Source: Rickettsiales bacterium
GTDB taxonomy: Bacteria > Pseudomonadota > Alphaproteobacteria > Rickettsiales > UBA1997
DNA length: 6,854 bases
Assembly: GCA_947487845.1 (NCBI GenBank)
Contig: CANKYC010000062.1
Coordinates: 1 to 6,854 of the forward strand
Direction: 5' to 3'
In this document: one piece after another, positions 4,132-6,854 of the stretch
Layout: every line of letters starts with the position of its first letter
Numbering within the stretch: the first letter of the stretch is position 1
Notes under the pieces: generated by a model
Databases searched by the model: none
What the model was told of the DNA's origin: nothing
The model's input: the letters and a program-made list of their open reading frames with translations, nothing else
Made by a program: the position numbers and the translations under genes

Positions 4132-6854
4132 ATGACTACTCAAAACATTATCCAAGTTGCCACTGGCAAAGATATTCAGTCTGTTTCTTTGGTTACTGAA
4201 ATGAAGAAATCTTACCTCGATTACGCCATGAGCGTAATTGTAGCGCGCGCCATTCCCGATGCCTGCGACGGATTAAAACCAGTGCATCGTCGCATTTTAT
4301 TTGCCATGCATGAGGGTAGTTATGATTACAATAAACCATTTAAAAAATCGGCGCGAATTGTCGGTGAAGTAATGGGTAAATATCACCCGCACGGCGACTC
4401 TGCAATTTACGAATCTTTGGTTCGCATGGCGCAAGATTTTTCAATGCGCGTGCCACTAATTGACGGACAAGGAAACTTCGGTTCAATCGATGATGATCCA
4501 GCGGCTGCAATGCGTTACACCGAGTCGCGTTTAGAAAAAATTTCCCACACTTTGCTCGAAGATCTCGACAAAGATACCGTCGATTTCATTCCCAATTATG
4601 ACGGCTCCGAAAGAGAACCAAAAGTTTTGCCAGCGCGTTTTCCAAACTTACTTGTGAATGGTTCTAGCGGCATCGCCGTTGGTATGGCAACCAATATTCC
4701 GCCGCATAATTTAGGCGAAGTTATTGACGCTTGTTTGGCCTATATCGATAACAATGAAATTGCGATTGAAGATATTATTAAAATTGTTCCCGGCCCTGAT
4801 TTTCCAACCGGCGGCATTATCTTAGGACGCTCCGGTTACGACTCCGCAGCCCGCATGGGACGTGGCTCGGTTGTAATGCGCGGCAAACATAAAATCGAGA
4901 AAAAAACCGGCGGCAAAGTTGCAATTATCATCGAAGAAATTCCTTACCAAGTTAACAAAGCCAAGCTTGTAGAAAAAATCGCCGATTTAGTTAAAGAGAA
5001 AAAAATCGAAGGAATTACCGATCTGCGCGACGAATCTGACCGCGATGGAATCCGCGTGGTTATTGAGCTTAGACGCGACGCCATGGAAGAAGTTATCATC
5101 AATCAACTTTACAGTTTCACAGAATTACAATGTAATTTCAGCGTCAATATGTTGGCGTTAAACCACGGCAAACCGCAATTGATGGGCATTCTTGATGTCA
5201 TCAAAATTTTCTCCGCTTTCCGCGAAGAAGTTACAATTCGCAGAACTAATTTCTTGTTAAATAAAGCGCGCGACAAAACCCATATCTTAATTGGTTTGGC
5301 GGTTGCCGTTGCTAATATCGACGAGATTGTTGAATTAATTAAAAAATCGCAAGACGCCGCCGAAGCTAAAGAAAAATTACTCGCAAAAAGCTGGCCGTCT
5401 CACACCGTTGAAGCAATCATCAAGCTAGTTCAAGACAAAGGAAATGTTATCAAAGATGGCAAATTTTATTTCACTGAAATTCAAGCAAAAGCAATTTTAG
5501 AAATGAGATTGGCGCGTTTGACTGGCTTAGAAATGGGCAAAATAAACGACGAATTGAGAATTTTAGCCGCTGAAATTTCAGGCTATTTAGAACTTCTTGC
5601 CGACCGCGTGAAATTGATGGAATTAGTCAAAAAAGAATTAATCGAAATCAAAGATCAATTCGCCACTCCTAGAAAATCAATCATCGAAGACAGCGAATAT
5701 GAAGTTGATATCGAAGATCTAATTCCAAAAGAAGATATGGTCGTTGTAGGTACAATGAATGGCTATATCAAACGCGTTGCCTTGAACGCTTATCGCACGC
5801 AAAAGCGCGGTGGCAAAGGTCGCAGCGCGATGGATGTTCGCGAAGAAGATATTGCAACCGACATTTTTGTAACCAACACGCACACGCCGATTTTATTTTT
5901 CTCCAGCAAAGGAAAAGTTTACAAATTAAAAACTTACAAACTTCCTTTGGGCAATCCGCAAGCTCGTGGACGCGCTTTGGTTAATCTTTTGCCATTAGAA
6001 CAAGATGAAAAAATCAGCACAATTTTGGCACTTCCAGAAAATGAAGAAAGTTGGAAAGATTTAAGCATAATTTTTGCCACTTCCAACGGCGATATTCGTC
6101 GTAACTCGATGGATCAATTTGTTGATATTCGCTCGAGCGGAAAAATTGCCATGAAATTGGAAGGCGACGAAGCCTTGATTGGCGTGAATTTATGCACTCA
6201 AAAAGATGATATTTTACTTTCTACTAAAGATGGAAAATGTATTCGTTTTCCAGTTGAAAAATTAAGAATTTTCCAAAGCAGAAATTCCACCGGCGTTAGA
6301 GGAATCAAGCTTGATGCCAGCAATAAAGTTATTGCAATGTCAGTTTTAAAACATGCGATCGAAAGCTCGGAAGAAAAAGAAAAATATTTGAACGTTAATT
6401 TAGAAAAACGCCTAGAACTCCGCGAAGCCTTGCTTCACAACAAACGTCTGCAAGAAAATCCGCCGACAGATTTGTTGGAACAACCAAAAGCAATTCCACA
6501 AATTAAAAATTCTGAATTGCCGCAAGATAAAATCGAAGCTATGGCTTTGAATGAAGAATTTATTTTGACTATGACCGAAAACGGTTTTGGCAAAAGATCT
6601 TCGGCTTATGAATATCGCATTACAAATCGCGGTGGTTCGGGAATTACCAACATCGTAACTTCAAAAAGAAACGGTTGCGTAGTTGCCAGCTTCCCAATTG
6701 AAGCCAAAGACCAAGTTATGATTATCACCAACAAAGGAATTTTAATTAGAACTGAAGTTGGATCGGTAAGAATTACAGGGCGCAACACCCAAGGCGTGAC
6801 TTTGATTAAAACCAAAGACGAAACCGTAGTTTCAGTTGCCAGAATCGCCCACAC
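4132..6854 (+). CDS. gyrA: DNA gyrase subunit A, nearly complete (3' end beyond window)
   Basis: GyrA carries the breakage-reunion activity of DNA gyrase (A2B2), which introduces negative supercoils using ATP bound by GyrB. An uninterrupted frame of 907 codons runs from ATG at 4132 past the window edge. Visible landmarks: SYLDYAMSVIVARAIPD at 27-43, GLKPVHRR at 47-54, the quinolone region YHPHGDSAIYE at 84-94, AAAMRYTE at 124-131 with catalytic Tyr129 (E. coli Tyr122), and GSSGIAVGMATNIPPHN at 178-194. The GyrA box QKRGGKG at 557-563 marks it as gyrase rather than ParC and begins the C-terminal DNA-wrapping beta-pinwheel. A charged segment at about 743-800 interrupts the pinwheel, as in alphaproteobacterial GyrA. 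Positions equivalent to E. coli Ser83 and Asp87 are Ser90 and Glu94; neither suggests acquired quinolone resistance. Unusual residues are Cys45 (E. coli Arg38) and Asp121 (E. coli Gly114). The ATG gives a normal N-terminal lead but lacks a Shine-Dalgarno sequence. Family length suggests only a short tail is missing. Confidence 0.98.
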   Translation, partial: MTTQNIIQVATGKDIQSVSLVTEMKKSYLDYAMSVIVARAIPDACDGLKPVHRRILFAMHEGSYDYNKPFKKSARIVGEVMGKYHPHGDSAIYESLVRMAQDFSMRVPLIDGQGNFGSIDDDPAAAMRYTESRLEKISHTLLEDLDKDTVDFIPNYDGSEREPKVLPARFPNLLVNGSSGIAVGMATNIPPHNLGEVIDACLAYIDNNEIAIEDIIKIVPGPDFPTGGIILGRSGYDSAARMGRGSVVMRGKHKIEKKTGGKVAIIIEEIPYQVNKAKLVEKIADLVKEKKIEGITDLRDESDRDGIRVVIELRRDAMEEVIINQLYSFTELQCNFSVNMLALNHGKPQLMGILDVIKIFSAFREEVTIRRTNFLLNKARDKTHILIGLAVAVANIDEIVELIKKSQDAAEAKEKLLAKSWPSHTVEAIIKLVQDKGNVIKDGKFYFTEIQAKAILEMRLARLTGLEMGKINDELRILAAEISGYLELLADRVKLMELVKKELIEIKDQFATPRKSIIEDSEYEVDIEDLIPKEDMVVVGTMNGYIKRVALNAYRTQKRGGKGRSAMDVREEDIATDIFVTNTHTPILFFSSKGKVYKLKTYKLPLGNPQARGRALVNLLPLEQDEKISTILALPENEESWKDLSIIFATSNGDIRRNSMDQFVDIRSSGKIAMKLEGDEALIGVNLCTQKDDILLSTKDGKCIRFPVEKLRIFQSRNSTGVRGIKLDASNKVIAMSVLKHAIESSEEKEKYLNVNLEKRLELREALLHNKRLQENPPTDLLEQPKAIPQIKNSELPQDKIEAMALNEEFILTMTENGFGKRSSAYEYRITNRGGSGITNIVTSKRNGCVVASFPIEAKDQVMIITNKGILIRTEVGSVRITGRNTQGVTLIKTKDETVVSVARIAH

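Noticed and set aside
6606..6854. A - strand open frame of 82 codons inside gyrA
   Set aside because: It is antisense to the GyrA pinwheel domain, whose frame is clearly coding.

Overview
The window is ordinary, AT-rich bacterial chromosome. The protein sequences (GyrA with an alphaproteobacterial-style insert in its C-terminal domain, and the DapB and TilS motif spellings) point to an alphaproteobacterium, possibly a host-associated or streamlined one of the Rickettsiales/Holosporales type. The rank below class is inference. Most genes lack a clear Shine-Dalgarno sequence, and no transposase, integrase, phage gene, CRISPR array, tRNA or rRNA is visible.

Layout: (1) 1-175, + strand, the 3' end of a class I glutamine amidotransferase of the TrpG/PabA type. 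(2) 159-375, a repeat-rich spacer. It holds a 12-bp tandem repeat built on TTTAGATCTAAG that starts inside the trpG/pabA stop region, then a long REP-like inverted repeat flanked by A and T tracts that could act as a bidirectional terminator. (3) 420-1529, + strand, a four-helix PepSY-type membrane protein. (4) 1530-1678, a convergent spacer with small dyads and a locally GC-rich patch. (5) 3984-1679, - strand, a closely spaced probable operon dapB - small four-helix membrane protein - tilS. (6) 3985-4131, a divergent spacer with a candidate gyrA promoter. (7) 4132 to the window end, + strand, gyrA, nearly complete but without its stop.

The genes are mostly housekeeping: an aromatic amino acid/folate branch enzyme, a lysine/diaminopimelate enzyme, the tRNA-Ile lysidine synthetase that makes the AUA-reading anticodon, and DNA gyrase subunit A. 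Two proteins are less defined: the PepSY protein, probably inner-membrane and perhaps linked to metal or redox chemistry, and the unrecognised 140-residue membrane protein between dapB and tilS.

I found no convincing new biological system. The best second-look items are the self-complementary 12-bp array at the end of trpG/pabA, the paired REP-like element, the orphan membrane protein inside the dapB-tilS operon, and a few unusual residues in otherwise conserved GyrA motifs.
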